From contig JAODUO010000490.1 of NCBI GenBank assembly GCA_025642075.2, forward strand, positions 323,501 through 387,500: a stretch of DNA of 64,000 nucleotides, given 5' to 3'. Under the pieces are notes generated by a model. It was given only the letters and a program-made list of their open reading frames with translations. It ran no database searches and was not told the DNA's origin. The position numbers and the translations under genes are program-made. Positions 1 through 10,932 of the stretch are shown here, in pieces. The stretch is from Ridgeia piscesae. Its lineage: Eukaryota > Annelida > Polychaeta > Sabellida > Siboglinidae. The number at the start of each line of letters is the position of its first letter. Position 1 is the stretch's first letter.

Positions 1-792
1 GTTGAAAGCCTTTCCCCCAACAGCTCAACTAGCGCTTACAACCTGATTGGAGGAATATTCACAATCAATCCTAATCACACCAGAAGCCTTCTGTGACTTT
101 ATATTGTTCCCTCTATACATTACGGTTAAACATTAGACACATGTGACAGCCTTTCTCACGTGGGGCGGGCTATACAATTCAACAAATACAAAATGCCGGG
201 TAACCCGATCAAATATTGTTTGCGTTTGCGTTTAATACAGCTGATCATGATATTCTTTTACAACGCTTAGACAGACGTTTTGGGAATTCTGGAACAACCC
301 TTAGGTAGTTTAGTTCGTATATGTCAGCCCGATACCACATAATTAACACATCTGGTTCCGTTCGTGCCACAGATATTCAATTTGGAGTTCCAATTGACCA
401 CCACTGTCCCATGTCCTGTATTTTTTAGCTCGTTCGAGTCATTAGTAAGCATATCATAGAGCATCACTTATATGCTGACGAACGACACACAAGTTTATAT
501 ATCACTTTTACCAACGGACACACAATTACACATACATATGTGTCATACGCTACATCACCAGATACAGTTCGGAATTTAGGTGTTGTCGTCTTTGACAGTG
601 AATTCTGACTTCGCCAGTACATTTCACAAGTATGCAAGTCATGTTTGTATAATATATGTGATATCAATCGAATCTGGCGTCATTTGTCATCCTAGAAATC
701 TTGAATATGTTCGCGGCCTCAATTAAATAAAATTTCAAATTAGTTTTGACGCCAGTCAGCAAAGCCCGGTATGAATTAGTCCATAAAGTAAT
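1..792. other. Intergenic, no gene seen
   Basis: I see no reading frame, RNA gene or repeat that I can name here. The longest open frame (464-667, minus) is short, of ordinary composition and matches nothing I know. Confidence 0.5.
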
Positions 793-860
793 CACAAGGA
801 GGCGCTGCTTGTCTTATTTACACGTGCCACCAGCTAGGTGGCAGTACATATCTCGTGTTA
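793..860 (+). repeat. Short repeat shared upstream of both Kelch copies
   Basis: This stretch beginning CACAAGGAGGCGCTGCTT is closely matched at 10933-10998, upstream of Kelch copy B. It lies about 160 bases before the Kelch homology in copy A but 3.5 kb before it in copy B. It may be the 5' edge of the segmental duplication (leader or promoter of the ancestral gene) or an independent dispersed repeat. The sequence alone does not decide. Confidence 0.5.
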
Positions 861-1019
861 TACCGCCTTGTTGTGTCGAAACGTGTACTTGCCAGTTGCT
901 GCGTAACCTTTGAAGTCTTCTGATCACTACAACCATGGGTGGGTTTACATGTCGAAATTAGTATGATGTTGTGGTGTAGTATCGAGGTTATGCATGCGAC
1001 ATCTTACATCTTACATCTT

Positions 1020-2396
1020 AAGGCATGCGACATCTTACAGCTGGACACCTGAAGACAGCGTGTGAGGAAGTTATGATTAAGCAGGTTGAGCCATCCAACG
1101 TTGTCGGGTTCTACAAGTTTGCCGCCTTGTATAGGCTTAATCAGCTGCAGCACAAAGCCATTACATTGATGAAATCCGAGTTCAAGACCGTTGTATTTGC
1201 AGACGAGTTCAAGGAATTGTCATGCACTGAACTCATTGAATGGATCAGACATGATCAACGTTGTATCAACGTTGAAGATGAAGACGTTGTAATCGAGGCA
1301 GTCTTTGTATGGGTTCAGCACGACCTGACAAACAGAAAATCGTCACTGGCATCGGTCATGGAGCAGGTCCGTCTACCATTTTTTCACGCGCCTACCTGCG
1401 ACACATGAAGGACAACATTGAGCTGATGACAACCAAGTGCTTCGAGTACCTGCACGAGGCTCTGGTGTTCCAGGCGGACACTGTGCGCCAGGACGAAATA
1501 AGCAGTGGCCGCACGGTGCGCGCACTAGCTATCGTATGAAGTCTTGCCTCGTGGTGGTTGGTGGAGAGAGCTGTCACTACTACGAGGAAGACACAAATCG
1601 TTGGCGTTCGATGACGGACTTACCGCAGTTTGTCGGATGGTTGTATAGCGTCTGTCGTATTGAAGGAGGTCTTCTCCTGACCGGAGGCTATACGGAAGAC
1701 AAGACGCTGAAGCAATGCTGGCTCTGTGACGTCGCCACGAAGAAGTGGGAGGAGATGCCACCACTTATCGCGGCTCGGTATTGCCACGGCAGTGTCTCGC
1801 TGGGGAACTGCGTCTACGTGGTGGGAGGGAACGTCGCTAGCGACAAAGCGCTGTCATCCGTAGAGTGTCTGGACATGCCGCAGGCGGTGCGTGGACCCAT
1901 GGTTGCCACGTATGACAACAAAGTGTTCGTGTTTGGTGGTTGGGATGCGCAGGGAAAGCCCTTGTGCAGCACCCAGATATACGACACGACGCGGGGCAGC
2001 TGGAGCAGTGGGTCGGACACACCGGACGTGTGCAGCCTCGGCGCCGCTGTCACACTGGACGACTCTATCTATGTGGTGGGAGGGAACAACTGCACATGTC
2101 TGAAGTACCACCCGGCCTCGGACACTTGGACAAGACTGAGTCAGCCACAGCAAAAGCACCGCTGCGCCCCCGCGGTCGTGTGGCGAGGCTCGATACTAGT
2201 GGCTGGAGGCGTAGGTTCTAATGGGAGATCGACTGTCATCGAAGCGTATGATCCCGTGACAGACACCTGGTCTGTCTGCAGCATTGCGTCACTCAACGAG
2301 AAGCTGACAGATCACTTTGTGTTCAACGTTGACCTCCATGGTGTGTTCAACGTTGACCTCCATGGTGTGTTCAACGTTGAACTCCATGGTGTGTGA
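1020..2396 (+). pseudogene. BTB-BACK-Kelch (KLHL-like) copy A, BTB missing
   Basis: Proteins of this family use BTB and BACK domains to bind Cullin-3 and a Kelch propeller to bind substrates for ubiquitination. Only BACK and Kelch remain here; homology to copy B starts at about 1020, inside the end of the BTB domain. The BACK part (1060-1400) reads VVGFYKFAALYRLNQLQ and continues as far as VRLPF. A one-base loss in a T run at 1379-1384 shifts the frame, and a second loss near 1518-1520 shifts it again. The Kelch part then reads open from about 1530 to 2396, with several GG-containing blades (VVGGES, LLTGGY, VYVVGGN, VFVFGG, IYVVGGN, VAGGV). A 33-base in-frame deletion at about 1872, between two copies of GAC(A/G)TG, removes 11 residues present in copy B. 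The protein ends in two extra FNVDLHGV-type repeats from the minisatellite. It is almost certainly non-functional, although sequencing error cannot be excluded for the single-base losses. Confidence 0.85.
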
Positions 2397-2594
2397 AAAC
2401 GTTGACTTCCATGGTGTGATCAGCGTTGACCTCCATGGTGTGTGAAAACGTTGACTTCCATTGTGTGTTCAACGTTGAACTCCATGGTGTGTGAAAACGT
2501 TGACTTCCATGGTGTGTTCAGCGTTGACCTCCATGGTGTGTGAAAACGTTGACCTACATGGCGTGTGAAAACGTTAACCTTCATGGAGTGTGTT
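2319..2594 (+). repeat. 24-25 bp minisatellite A at the Kelch stop codon
   Basis: About 11 imperfect units of the type GTGTTCAACGTTGACCTCC plus ATGGT. The first three units are 24 bp and in frame with the Kelch ORF, so they code for repeated FNVDLHGV at the C terminus. Later units carry TGA and are 25 bp. The same unit, heavily amplified, follows Kelch copy B at 16125-17744. Confidence 0.9.
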
Positions 2595-3329
2595 ACAGCA
2601 CTGTACTCATCAAGCACGTGTGTGAACGTCAGTGAGTTGGATGTAAAGAACTACATCCAGTTGTTGATTGTTGTAGCTGGAACTTGCGTGTAATGTAGAA
2701 CGGTAGATGTCTTTCTGAGATGTAACAGGTAATATGCGAATCCATCATATATTGCAATAGCAGTAGGATAAAAGATTCGTTGATGTCATTTCAACGATAA
2801 CATTTGAATTGTTCTCGATACACGGAATATGATCTATCACAGTTTACGTTTATTTCCTGTAACCAAATACACACCCACCTACGAACCTATCTATCCATGC
2901 AGAGAGCCACGCATGCACGCACGCACGCCCGCACATGCGTTTGCACATTGTTTGCTACTGTTTCGAAAACGGTATGTGAGATGTACTCAATATATGCATA
3001 TCCAGTGTGGCATAACACTTTAACATTCTGCATGTCATGTATTATTGTAATCATCGAAAAATATATTGAAAATATATAGTCAGTTATATCGATGTGCATA
3101 CTGTGAAACAAATACCGGGCTTTTGGTGTGAAAATGTAATGTATAAACAAGATGAAAGGTAGCGAATCCAGATTATATCCTCAGCGGCACGATAAAAGAG
3201 ATGCCTGTCGCTGTGATAATACCGGGCAATATGTTGGAATTGGCAGTAATTTGGACTAACACAATTGACACATTAGCCTCACGAAGGCTGTACACGTGTA
3301 AGTAAACGCAAAATAAATGTGCATTACTA
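2595..3329 (+). repeat. 3' flank of duplicated Kelch segment, copy A (first part)
   Basis: This non-coding stretch aligns with 17745-18650 downstream of copy B. Identity is very high over the first 120 bases (from GCACTGTACTCATCAAGCACG) and then falls with indels. It shows that the duplication covered gene, minisatellite and 3' flank. The flank is interrupted by mobile elements at about 3335 and resumes at about 10045. Confidence 0.75.
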
Positions 3330-3334
3330 CTAGT
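3330..3334. other. Target-site duplication CTAGT (left)
   Basis: CTAGT lies immediately outside the left inverted repeat and recurs at 9560-9564 immediately outside the right one. Five bases can match by chance, but both copies sit exactly at the edges of the AGTGGAGCAG termini. Confidence 0.7.
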
Positions 3335-3493
3335 AGTGGAGCAGTTAAGTGTAATTTTTTGGCAGAATCGTTCAAATGGTGATACAAGCATGACATTTGG
3401 TAGGAACGTTCCTTTAGGATCACTCTGCAAGAAAAAAGTGCTAGCCACGTGGACTTTCAACATGGCGGCAATTGTTTCCAAGATGGCCGCCAG
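3335..3493 (+). repeat. Left terminal inverted repeat of the 6.2-kb transposon
   Basis: Pairs with 9413-9559 read on the other strand. It starts AGTGGAGCAG and ends at AAGATGGCCGCCAG. Small indels separate well-matched blocks. The inner end contains facing GGCGGC/GCCGCC motifs. Confidence 0.85.
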
Positions 3494-4739
3494 GGTATGA
3501 AAAAAAAACTTAACCATAGAAATCGCCAGAGATGTCGGATTTATTTCATCTTGGTGTCGATTTATACGTTTTTGACCTTGCTAGAGCTAATTCTTGAGTG
3601 TATTGATCGATTTCTTGAACCAATAAATCAATTTTAGGACTTGTGTAACAATTGAGAAGTCAAAAGACAACTATTGTGCAGGCTTCGAATACAAGAAAAT
3701 TGGTTCTCGTTATAGACGGGGAAGGTTATAATTGCCTCTCCAAAGGACTGCTAATGCCAGGGTGGCAAATAGGATGACCTCTCTTTGCCTACTACATGCC
3801 CCAAATGGCAAGCGAAACAAAGCCTCTGGCAGTCAAGCTCCAACCCTAGCTTGCTCGTGGCGGGGGTGTTTCCACAAATAGTGGTGGTGCGAAAGGCGAG
3901 TCTCTGGCGCCTGAAAACCAGACAGCTCTGGGCAGATGAAGCTCATTTGCCAGGTAAAGGCAATTCATCTAGGAGATGGAAAACTCCGAAATAAAACCAG
4001 TTGCGACCGAAATGCAGCCACAAGAATCTATAGGACCGAGACATCACAGTGTAACCAGCGATGATGGTGGACACCAGCCCAGAAAAAGAGAGTGTATGTC
4101 ATGCAAAACCAGGGCACACTGATGGCATACACTGCTGTGCAACTCAGCATGGGGTTCAATGTCAGCTAAACCGTGGGTTTAGTATCCCAAATGCTTCTCG
4201 CAAAGCTCAGTGCCGGCGATGCTGTTGCGCTGGAGTAGAAATATCATCCTGCTTGCCTCGTAGCTGTATACAATCGAGAACGAGCCCATCATCATTTGAT
4301 TAAGCAAGAGCAGAGCTGCAAAAACCAAGGTAAAGAGTTATACCCCATCGCTTTTTCAGAACTTATCATCTACATCACTGACAACAGAGCTGCCACCGAG
4401 GGAACAGATCCAGTTATATTCAGGCTGGCAGATTTAGCTGCACTGTACAAGCAGAGATTAGAGCAACTCGGTGTGGACTCTCCGGACGTGAACTCAACAA
4501 GGTTAACGGAACAGTTACTCTCGCGTATTCCAGAGCTTGAAACGCATCAGAAAGGACGCGATGTCCTGATAGCATTCAAAAATGACATAGGCTCAATTCC
4601 TGCTGATGCTAGTAAATATGATGAAGCTATACACTTAGGTAAAGCTGCTGATATCATACGTAAAGAGATGCTTAATCAAAATACCAAATTCAACAATCAG
4701 TTCGAGGAAGGATCTGTTGAAGAATCCATTCCTCCCTCA

Positions 4740-5649
4740 CTTCTACAGTTTGTGTGTAATATCGAACACGGCGTCGATATCAAGTAACATCTGAAACATG
4801 GTGTAGTAAAATCAGACATAGCTACCCTCACTTCTACAGTTTGTGTGTAATATCGAACACGGCGTCGATATTAAGTAACATCTGAAACATGGTGTAGTAA
4901 AATCAGACATAGCTACCCTCACTTCTACAGTTTGTGTGTAATATCGAACACGGCGTCGATATTAAGTAACATCTGAAACATGGTGTAGTGAAATCAGACA
5001 TAGCTACCCTCACTTCTACAGTTTGTGTGTAATATCGAACACGGCGTCGATATTAAGTAACATCTGGAACATGGTGTAGTGAAATCAGACATAGCTACCC
5101 TCACTTCTACAGTTTGTGTGTAATATCGAACACGGCGTCGATATTAAGTAACATCTGAAACATGGTGTAGTGAAATCAGACATAGCTACCCTCACTTCTA
5201 CAGTTTGTGTGTAATATCGAACACGGCGTCGATATCAAGTAACATCTGAAACATGGTGTAGTAAAATCAGACATAGCTACCCTCACTTCTACAGTTTGTG
5301 TGTAATATCGAACACGGCGTCGATATTAAGTAACATCTGAAACATGGTGTAAGTAAAATCAGACATAGCTACCCTCACTTCTACAGTTTGTGTGTAATAT
5401 CGAACACGGCGTCGATATCAAGTAACATCTGAAACATGGTGTAGTAAAATCAGACATAGCTACCCTCACTTCTACAGTTTGTGTGTAATATCGAACACGG
5501 CGTCGATATCAAGTAACATCTGAAACATGGTGTAGTAAAATCAGACATAGTTACCCTCACTTCTACAGTTTGTGTGTAATATCGAACACGGCGTCGATAT
5601 CAAGTCACATCTTAAACATGGTGTAGTGAAATCAGACATAGCTATTGCA
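4740..5649 (+). repeat. 91-bp tandem repeat, ten units, inside transposon ORF
   Basis: Units beginning CTTCTACAGTTTGTGTG start at 4740, 4831, 4922, 5013, 5104, 5195, 5286, 5378, 5469 and 5560. The period is exactly 91 except for one 1-base insertion. The first nine units carry AAGTAAC, an in-frame TAA in the unit's original frame, while the last has AAGTCACATC and reads through (DIKSHLKHGVV). Because 91 is not a multiple of 3, each added unit also shifts the frame. Units are nearly identical, so the expansion is recent relative to the rest of the decay. Confidence 0.95.
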
Positions 5650-7879
5650 CAACTACTGCAGTATAACTGCTACACCAAGTACAGAGGCGGATCAGCAATC
5701 CACCGGCATTCCAAAGACCGTGAGACACCATTTGCTGTATACATTGGGATGATAGTGTTCGCCAAGACGAGAAAACGACAACTTATCGACAAGCTTCATG
5801 AGAATGGTATCAGCATTTCGTATGACAGGGTATTAGAAATATCTGCCCAGTTAGGCGAATCTGTTGTAATCCAGTATGTGGAAGAAGTAGTTGTGTGTCC
5901 ACCGGTTCTACGTAAGCGAATTTTCACCACCTCTGCTATGGACAATATTGATCGCAATCCAACAGCAACCACAGCTAGTACATCCTTACATGGTACAAGC
6001 ATTTCAATGTTCCCGCATCCAAGTTCGGATAACAAAGGAGAAGTACGTGCCCCACCCAAAGTTGTGGACAGTAGGGCAAAGAAAGTGCCTGAGCTTCCTG
6101 AATCTTTCACGAACATCCCACCGGCCTTCTTCAACAAAAAGAATCCTGCACCTCCTTCTGTAGCTGAGGTATCCATGCCAGATCCAAGTCTTTTCCACAG
6201 AAACCTCAAACTGGAGTACCAATGGTTGGAACACGTTCAACAAACTTCAGATGTAGAATATTCTTCCAATATAATGTGGTCGGCCCACCATGCAAGCTAG
6301 AACAGGGCCAAGGACATTGAAATCACTATCGCACCGCTGCTTCCTCTTCTACGAGACAAAGCACATAGTGTTACCACCATAAAGCATGTCATGAACAAAA
6401 TTAGGGGAACAGTAGCATTCCTCAACCCACGACAACTGCAGACCAGCCACTATACGCACTGGCTAAACAGATCCAGTGGCACTGGCCAGATTAATATGGA
6501 GAAGACAAGTTTGTGATCATGTTCGGTGGACTACACATAGAAATGACAGCAATGAAATCAATTGGGCCAATACTAGAAGACAGTGGATGGACCTGCGATC
6601 TTGTTGAAGCTGGTGTGGCCTCCTCCAGTACGATAGATTCGTTCCTATCAGCTACCAATGTGACTAGAATTCGCCAAGCACATCAGATCACAGCATGCAG
6701 TTTATTTCAACTCATGAAGAAAGCTTACAGTGTCCATCTCGCAGAACATCCAAGCAATGATGACAAAGATATCTCCTTTGTAAACTGGTGTGGTGCCCGT
6801 AAAAAGGAGAGTCCATAGTTCCAGTTCTGGTCCCTCGTCTTGAACATGGAGCTGACTATTCTCACGTTGATTCAATCATTTAGAGAAGGAAACTTCACAC
6901 TCTACCGTGAATCACTGCCTGAATTGATACCTTACTTCTTCGCCAACAACAACATCAATTACGCGCGTTGGCTTCCAATTCACCTCAGAGACATGATTTG
7001 CCTAGAGAAGCAACACCCATGTCGCCAGAGAGTTTCATCAAGGAAACTTTGTCGTTCACAAATCTGACAGGAATTTCTCCGCAATGGCCATTGACCAGGC
7101 CCACGAACAGAACAATGCAGTCATCAAAGGTGATGGAGGAGCCATAGGTGTGACGGAGGACCCATCAGCTCTCAGAAGGTGGATGGTGGCTAGACCAGAA
7201 ATCAGTCCTTTAGTTGCCAACTATGAAACAGTATCATGAACCAAAGATGCAAAGAAAAGCAATCGTCACCATGAACAAACACAGACAGTTCAGAGGGCAT
7301 TCTTTGAGCAAGTCAAACAGCTCACAATGGTAATGGAGGAAATGGGTAATCCCTTTGAAGAGGAGTCAGGCGATCTTCTTACGCTCGACACAAAGGACAT
7401 CGCGGATCCTTCTGCTGCTCAGCTAATTGCGACGCATCACGAGAAAGGGAAAGAAAAGTTCAATTCCTTCATGGCTAATCTACAATGTGAGAATGACTGT
7501 TCCTTCTACCAGCCTATCAAAAATAACAAGATAACCTTCTTCACAAATGAGCCAAAGTCTGCAAGCAAATCCGAGACAAAGTTACTGAAGGAAGGCTGCA
7601 ATTTGTTTTCCCGCCTCTTCATCTCCTCTCAAAATACACAGTGTGACCTGCAAGAGTTCTTCAAACACGAGAATCAGTCTTTTCCGGCCTCACTCAGTAA
7701 CAAGGGGAAACTACACACATACACATAAACGAAATCGGACTTAGTGGATGTACTACAAACCAAAGTGACGCTTCCAGAGACAAAAGCCAGAGTCTGACGT
7801 ACTCATTGTAGATTGAGCTGCGCTGGTAAATACCGTAGCACCACGAACACCAAAGACATTTGAAGAGTATTCTTCCTAA

Positions 7880-8593
7880 AGTCGAGTACTACAGCACGAA
7901 TCACAAGACAACCGACATCATCTTTGATGTGTATCATCATTCCAGCCTGAAGGCAGAGGCAAGATGTAAACGAGGAAAGGCCACCAGAAGGACAGTAACA
8001 GCGACAAGTAAAACTCCCTCGAATTGGCAGAGCTTCCTTGGAGATAGCACCAACAAAACAGAGCTATTCCATTTCCTTGCCGACAAAGTGGCTGAAATGA
8101 CAACGGGCCATCCAGTTATCATGACTAAACGAGAAAATGCCATCACCACCACCAGTGACACCAGCGTTAACCTGGAGGAAGTGGCCCCATGTACCCACGA
8201 GGAAGCAGACACGCGAATATTCGTACATGCTCGGCATGCAGCCACCGAGGGATACAAGTCCCTCATGATTGAAGCTAATAACACGGACATTGTAGTTATT
8301 ATGCCTTCTCTTGCCGCAACAGGTCTTGAGAAAATGTGGTTGCATTTGGCAAAGGGGAGCACAGGCGATGGATCCCAATCCACGAACTTGTGTCTGCCAT
8401 AGGTCCAGCGAAAACGAGTGGGCTGCTCTTCTTCCATGCCTTCACCGGTTGTGATGTTGTATCATCTTTCAATGGCAAAGGGAAAAAGACAGCATGGCAG
8501 ACATGGAATGTATGCAATGAAGCATCCGTCATCTTCACGAAACTCAGTCAGTGCCCATCAAAGATTGGAGAACTTTGTGGTCCTGATGTATAG
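7880..8593 (+). pseudogene. PIN/FEN-like nuclease region of the transposon protein
   Basis: The region reads TTDIIFDVYHHSSLK...KRGKATRR, then THEEADTRIFVHARHAA (8197-8247), NNTDIVVI (8278-8301) and, after a frameshift near 8340, FFHAFTGCDVVSSFNGKGKK (8429-8488). The spacing of an early Asp, an E-E-A-D cluster, a D-x-(D/V)-V strand and a G-C-D turn resembles the acidic metal-binding residues of PIN/FEN1-type nucleases (EAEA, TED.D and GxD motifs). That match is my inference from motif order, not a database result. The copy is broken at 8340 and at TAG 8591-8593. Confidence 0.5.
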
Positions 8594-8654
8594 CAGATCA
8601 AGTTCAGTAGCGTCAGTGAATGAGGCGAGGCTTGCTCTCTTTGCTCGAAAGTAG

Positions 8655-8962
8655 AGGTCATATGATTTCATTCCACCAACACAAGGAGCACTCAAGGAAC
8701 ATGCCAAGCGAGCTGCATATGAAGCAGGACACATTTGGAGCCAAGCAATAGTCCGCCAGCCAGAGCCTCAGTGTCCGTCCGAGTGGGATTGGTTCAAAGA
8801 AGATGACTCGTGAAGCTCTTCTGGACTGCCCTTGCTCCCATAGCTAAAAGCTGCCAGGAGTTAACGAAATGTGGATGCAAGACACAATGTAGTGGAAGGT
8901 GCAAATGCTTCCGTTTCGTACTAAGTTGTACTCCACTATGCAGTTGTTTTTGTCAGACCTAG
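8655..8962 (+). pseudogene. CXC-like cysteine cluster at transposon protein C terminus
   Basis: After a stretch reading YDFIPPTQGALKEHAKRAAY (8660-8719), an internal TGA at 8811 and a frame change, the sequence reads APIAKSCQELTKCGCKTQCS and continues GRCKCFRF, LSCTPLCSCFC, ending at TAG 8960-8962. The CxCK..C..xCxCxx...C...CxC spacing is like tesmin/CXC zinc-binding modules, which bind DNA in host proteins. This would be the natural C terminus of the element's protein. Confidence 0.6.
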
Positions 8963-9412
8963 CTAGTCAGAACAATGAACATTGCAGGGCAGAAAAACAT
9001 TGCAATAGAACTGGGACAGGTTCGTGTTATATTCACCCCGGGCGCATTATGAACGAAGTGCAGATCTTGTTGATGGCATGATACCCCTTGCTTATCAAAT
9101 TGCCTTTAGGAAATACTATAATTAAAAAAATAATAACGGCAAATCTAAAGTGATAATTCAGCATCAATAACTGGAAGTGCTGAAAAAAACAGAAAAAGAC
9201 AATTTGGGTGAATCTAAACTCATATATTAAAGTAATACTTTTGAACCTAAAGCCACATATGGCAGGTAAGGGGTTAATACCACATCATACATGTGTTTTG
9301 ATATCATAATCGGTTTCGCCAATGTTGAAAACATGTAAATCGCCACCGTGACCTACTGAATTGGACAGATCTATCCAAAGTTATCAGGAAATGTCACCTA
9401 TTGGGTGGTAAT
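8963..9412. other. Non-coding 3' part of the 6.2-kb transposon
   Basis: AT-rich sequence between the decayed ORF and the right TIR. No gene is visible. AATAA-like strings near 9130 could be terminator remnants. Confidence 0.4.
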
Positions 9413-9559
9413 CTGGCGGCCATCTTGGGAAATGGCCGCCATCTTGGAATTTCAAGTGGCTAGCACTTTTTTCTCATAAAGTTACATAGAATAAATACTC
9501 CTGCCAAGTTTCATGCTTGTATCATCATTTGAACGATTGACCTTGTTATCTGCTCCACT
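9413..9559 (-). repeat. Right terminal inverted repeat of the 6.2-kb transposon
   Basis: Reverse complement partner of 3335-3493. It ends CTGCTCCACT, followed directly by the second CTAGT (9560-9564). Confidence 0.85.
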
Positions 9560-9564
9560 CTAGT

Positions 9565-10044
9565 GATAATATAGAACTAATAACACCGCTGTATAAAACA
9601 ATAGTTAGACCTCACTTAGAGTATTGTATACAAGCATGGAGGCCATATCGCAAGAAGGATATTGATATGCTAGAAAGAGTACAAAAGAGAGCAACCAAAA
9701 TGATACCAAAACTCAGGAATATTAGTTAGAAATGCGTCTAAAAGAATGTGGTTTAACAACACTAGAAACCAGAAGATTGAGAGGAGATCAGATTGAGGTG
9801 TTTAAAATATTGAATGGATATGAAAATATTGACAGAAATATTATTTTCACAGTCAAGGAAGAGAGAAGGACTAGAGGACATGGAGTTACATTAGCAAAGA
9901 AACAATAAAATCGACATATACCTAAGACGGGCGGGTATACTTAGATAGATAGGTTGGACTCTCGATAAGCCAAATGGCTTCCTAGTCCACCTGCCATCTA
10001 GAGTTGAATCTCTAGGTGGCAATCTTGTTAAATGTTGTTAAATC
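9565..10044 (+). mobile_element. 5'-truncated CR1/Jockey-type LINE 3' end
   Basis: Translation reads [20 protein letters not shown] followed by [18 protein letters not shown], then after a stop RLKECGLTTLETRRLRGDQ, EVFKILNGYENI and RTRGHGVTLAK. This is the characteristic C-terminal part of non-LTR reverse transcriptases. The 3' UTR (9908-10035) recurs at 24840-25002 and ends in short repeats of TTGTTAAATC. The left edge abuts the CTAGT of the 6.2-kb transposon, so the transposon seems to have inserted at or in this LINE. Both are missing from the duplicate around 18650. Confidence 0.85.
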
Positions 10045-10180
10045 TTGTCATGGTGTTATTTGTATTATATTACAGACTGTGTGGTGTTACTCCAGAACAG
10101 AAGGTTGCTAATAAAATGTGTTTATCTGATATTCGTTTTATTGTAAGACGCTCACTACTTGCAATTCCTTTTTGTCGGGC
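10045..10180 (+). repeat. 3' flank of Kelch segment, copy A (resumes)
   Basis: From GTGTTATTTGTATTA the sequence aligns again with 18656-18790 downstream of Kelch copy B. Both copies keep an AATAAA at the matching place (10110-10115 and 18714-18719), which could have been the gene's polyadenylation signal. Confidence 0.7.
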
Positions 10181-10197
10181 CTGGTGGATGAGTAATT

Positions 10198-10308
10198 TGA
10201 GTACGAATATGAGTACGAGTACATTGCTAAAACCTGAGTACAAGTACAGTCTGAGTACGAGTACATTGCAACAAAAACCTGAGTACAAGTACGAGTATGA
10301 GTACACTG
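10198..10308 (+). repeat. Degenerate GAGTAC hexamer repeat
   Basis: GAGTAC and variants (AAGTAC, GAGTAT) are repeated in short runs separated by a spacer ATTG(C)...AAAACCT that itself occurs twice. Confidence 0.75.
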
Positions 10309-10932
10309 TAAAAAGATTACAATACAATACAATAACCTTTAATAGTCCCCCAAAGAGGAAGTTCTTATGGTAGATATTCACATAACACAACATAACACAA
10401 CGACATTAATATTGACAATGCTTATAATAGTAGTGCGCCCCATTGTCTCCCCCATCCTACCCGAACACTTTCCCCTCCCCGATTTCGCATTTAGCAGCCT
10501 AACAGAAGTTGGAAGAAAAGTGTTACGATAACGGTGCGTGCGTGCTCTTTCGGATATGTTTCTACAACTGGCTTGTGCAACATAGTAAAATTCGTGCAAT
10601 GGGTGAGAGGTGTCCTTTAAGATATCCCTTGTCTTGTTATCACATATGTTTCGTAAAGTTCATTCACTGTAGGGAGTGTCGTGCCAATGGTTTAGCTGGC
10701 TGACCGTACTACGCGATCTAACAACACTATTCTTAACTGATAAACTTCCACCCCAACACATTAGACAGTAGCACAGGACTGACTGGCCTGTAGATTTATG
10801 GAAGAGACATAATAGTGTACTTTAACACTATTTATTAATAATTGAACACAACTGTATACTAAGTGATACTTGGTTATCTTTTTGAGGAACATTGTAAGAA
10901 CTAGGCCTGAAAGATGTACTACACAACGGAAC
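10309..10932. other. Intergenic, no gene seen
   Basis: Nothing recognisable. The small ORFs on both strands lack motifs. Confidence 0.5.

Larger units (their letters stand above)
4200..8962 (+). pseudogene. Decayed transposon protein (ADTR / GCD-motif family)
   Basis: One ancestral ORF can be followed across all three plus frames. From memory it matches a large family of 'uncharacterized' proteins repeated in cnidarian, mollusc and echinoderm genomes. Blocks in order: KLSAGD...KYHPACL (4202-4270); LADLAALYKQRLEQLGV with RLTEQLL and GRDVLIAF (4420-4590); ERETPF-like HSKDRETPFAVYIG and ISYDRVLEIS (5700-5850); MDNIDRNP (5938-5961); MWSAHHAS (6274-6297); FGGLHIEM (6522-6545); GVASSSTIDSFL (6613-6648); NYARWLPIHLRDM (6957-6995); FVVHK...IDQAHEQNNAVIKGDGGA (7058-7143); then the nuclease-like and cysteine-rich parts listed separately. 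Lesions include a 91-bp tandem expansion, stops at 4309-region frames, 6298-6300, about 6494, 6816-6818, about 7237 and 8811, and frameshifts near 6440, 7010 and 8340. Not functional. Confidence 0.8.
3335..9559 (+). mobile_element. 6.2-kb DNA transposon with long TIRs, unassigned superfamily
   Basis: Bounded by imperfect inverted repeats (3335-3493 and 9413-9559) that begin AGTGGAGCAG and share blocks such as TCGTTCAAATG, GATACAAGCATGA and AAGTGCTAGCCAC. Flanked by CTAGT duplications. The whole unit is absent from the matching place in the duplicate near 18650, so an empty-site comparison exists within this window. The interior (about 4200-8962) carries one long, decayed plus-strand coding region. 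A 5-bp target duplication with a non-canonical protein leaves the superfamily open; I do not recognise a classical DDE signature. Confidence 0.85.

Noticed and set aside
4740..5649. CRISPR-like array
   Set aside because: The 91-bp units are contiguous with no unique spacers and lie in a eukaryotic transposon ORF.
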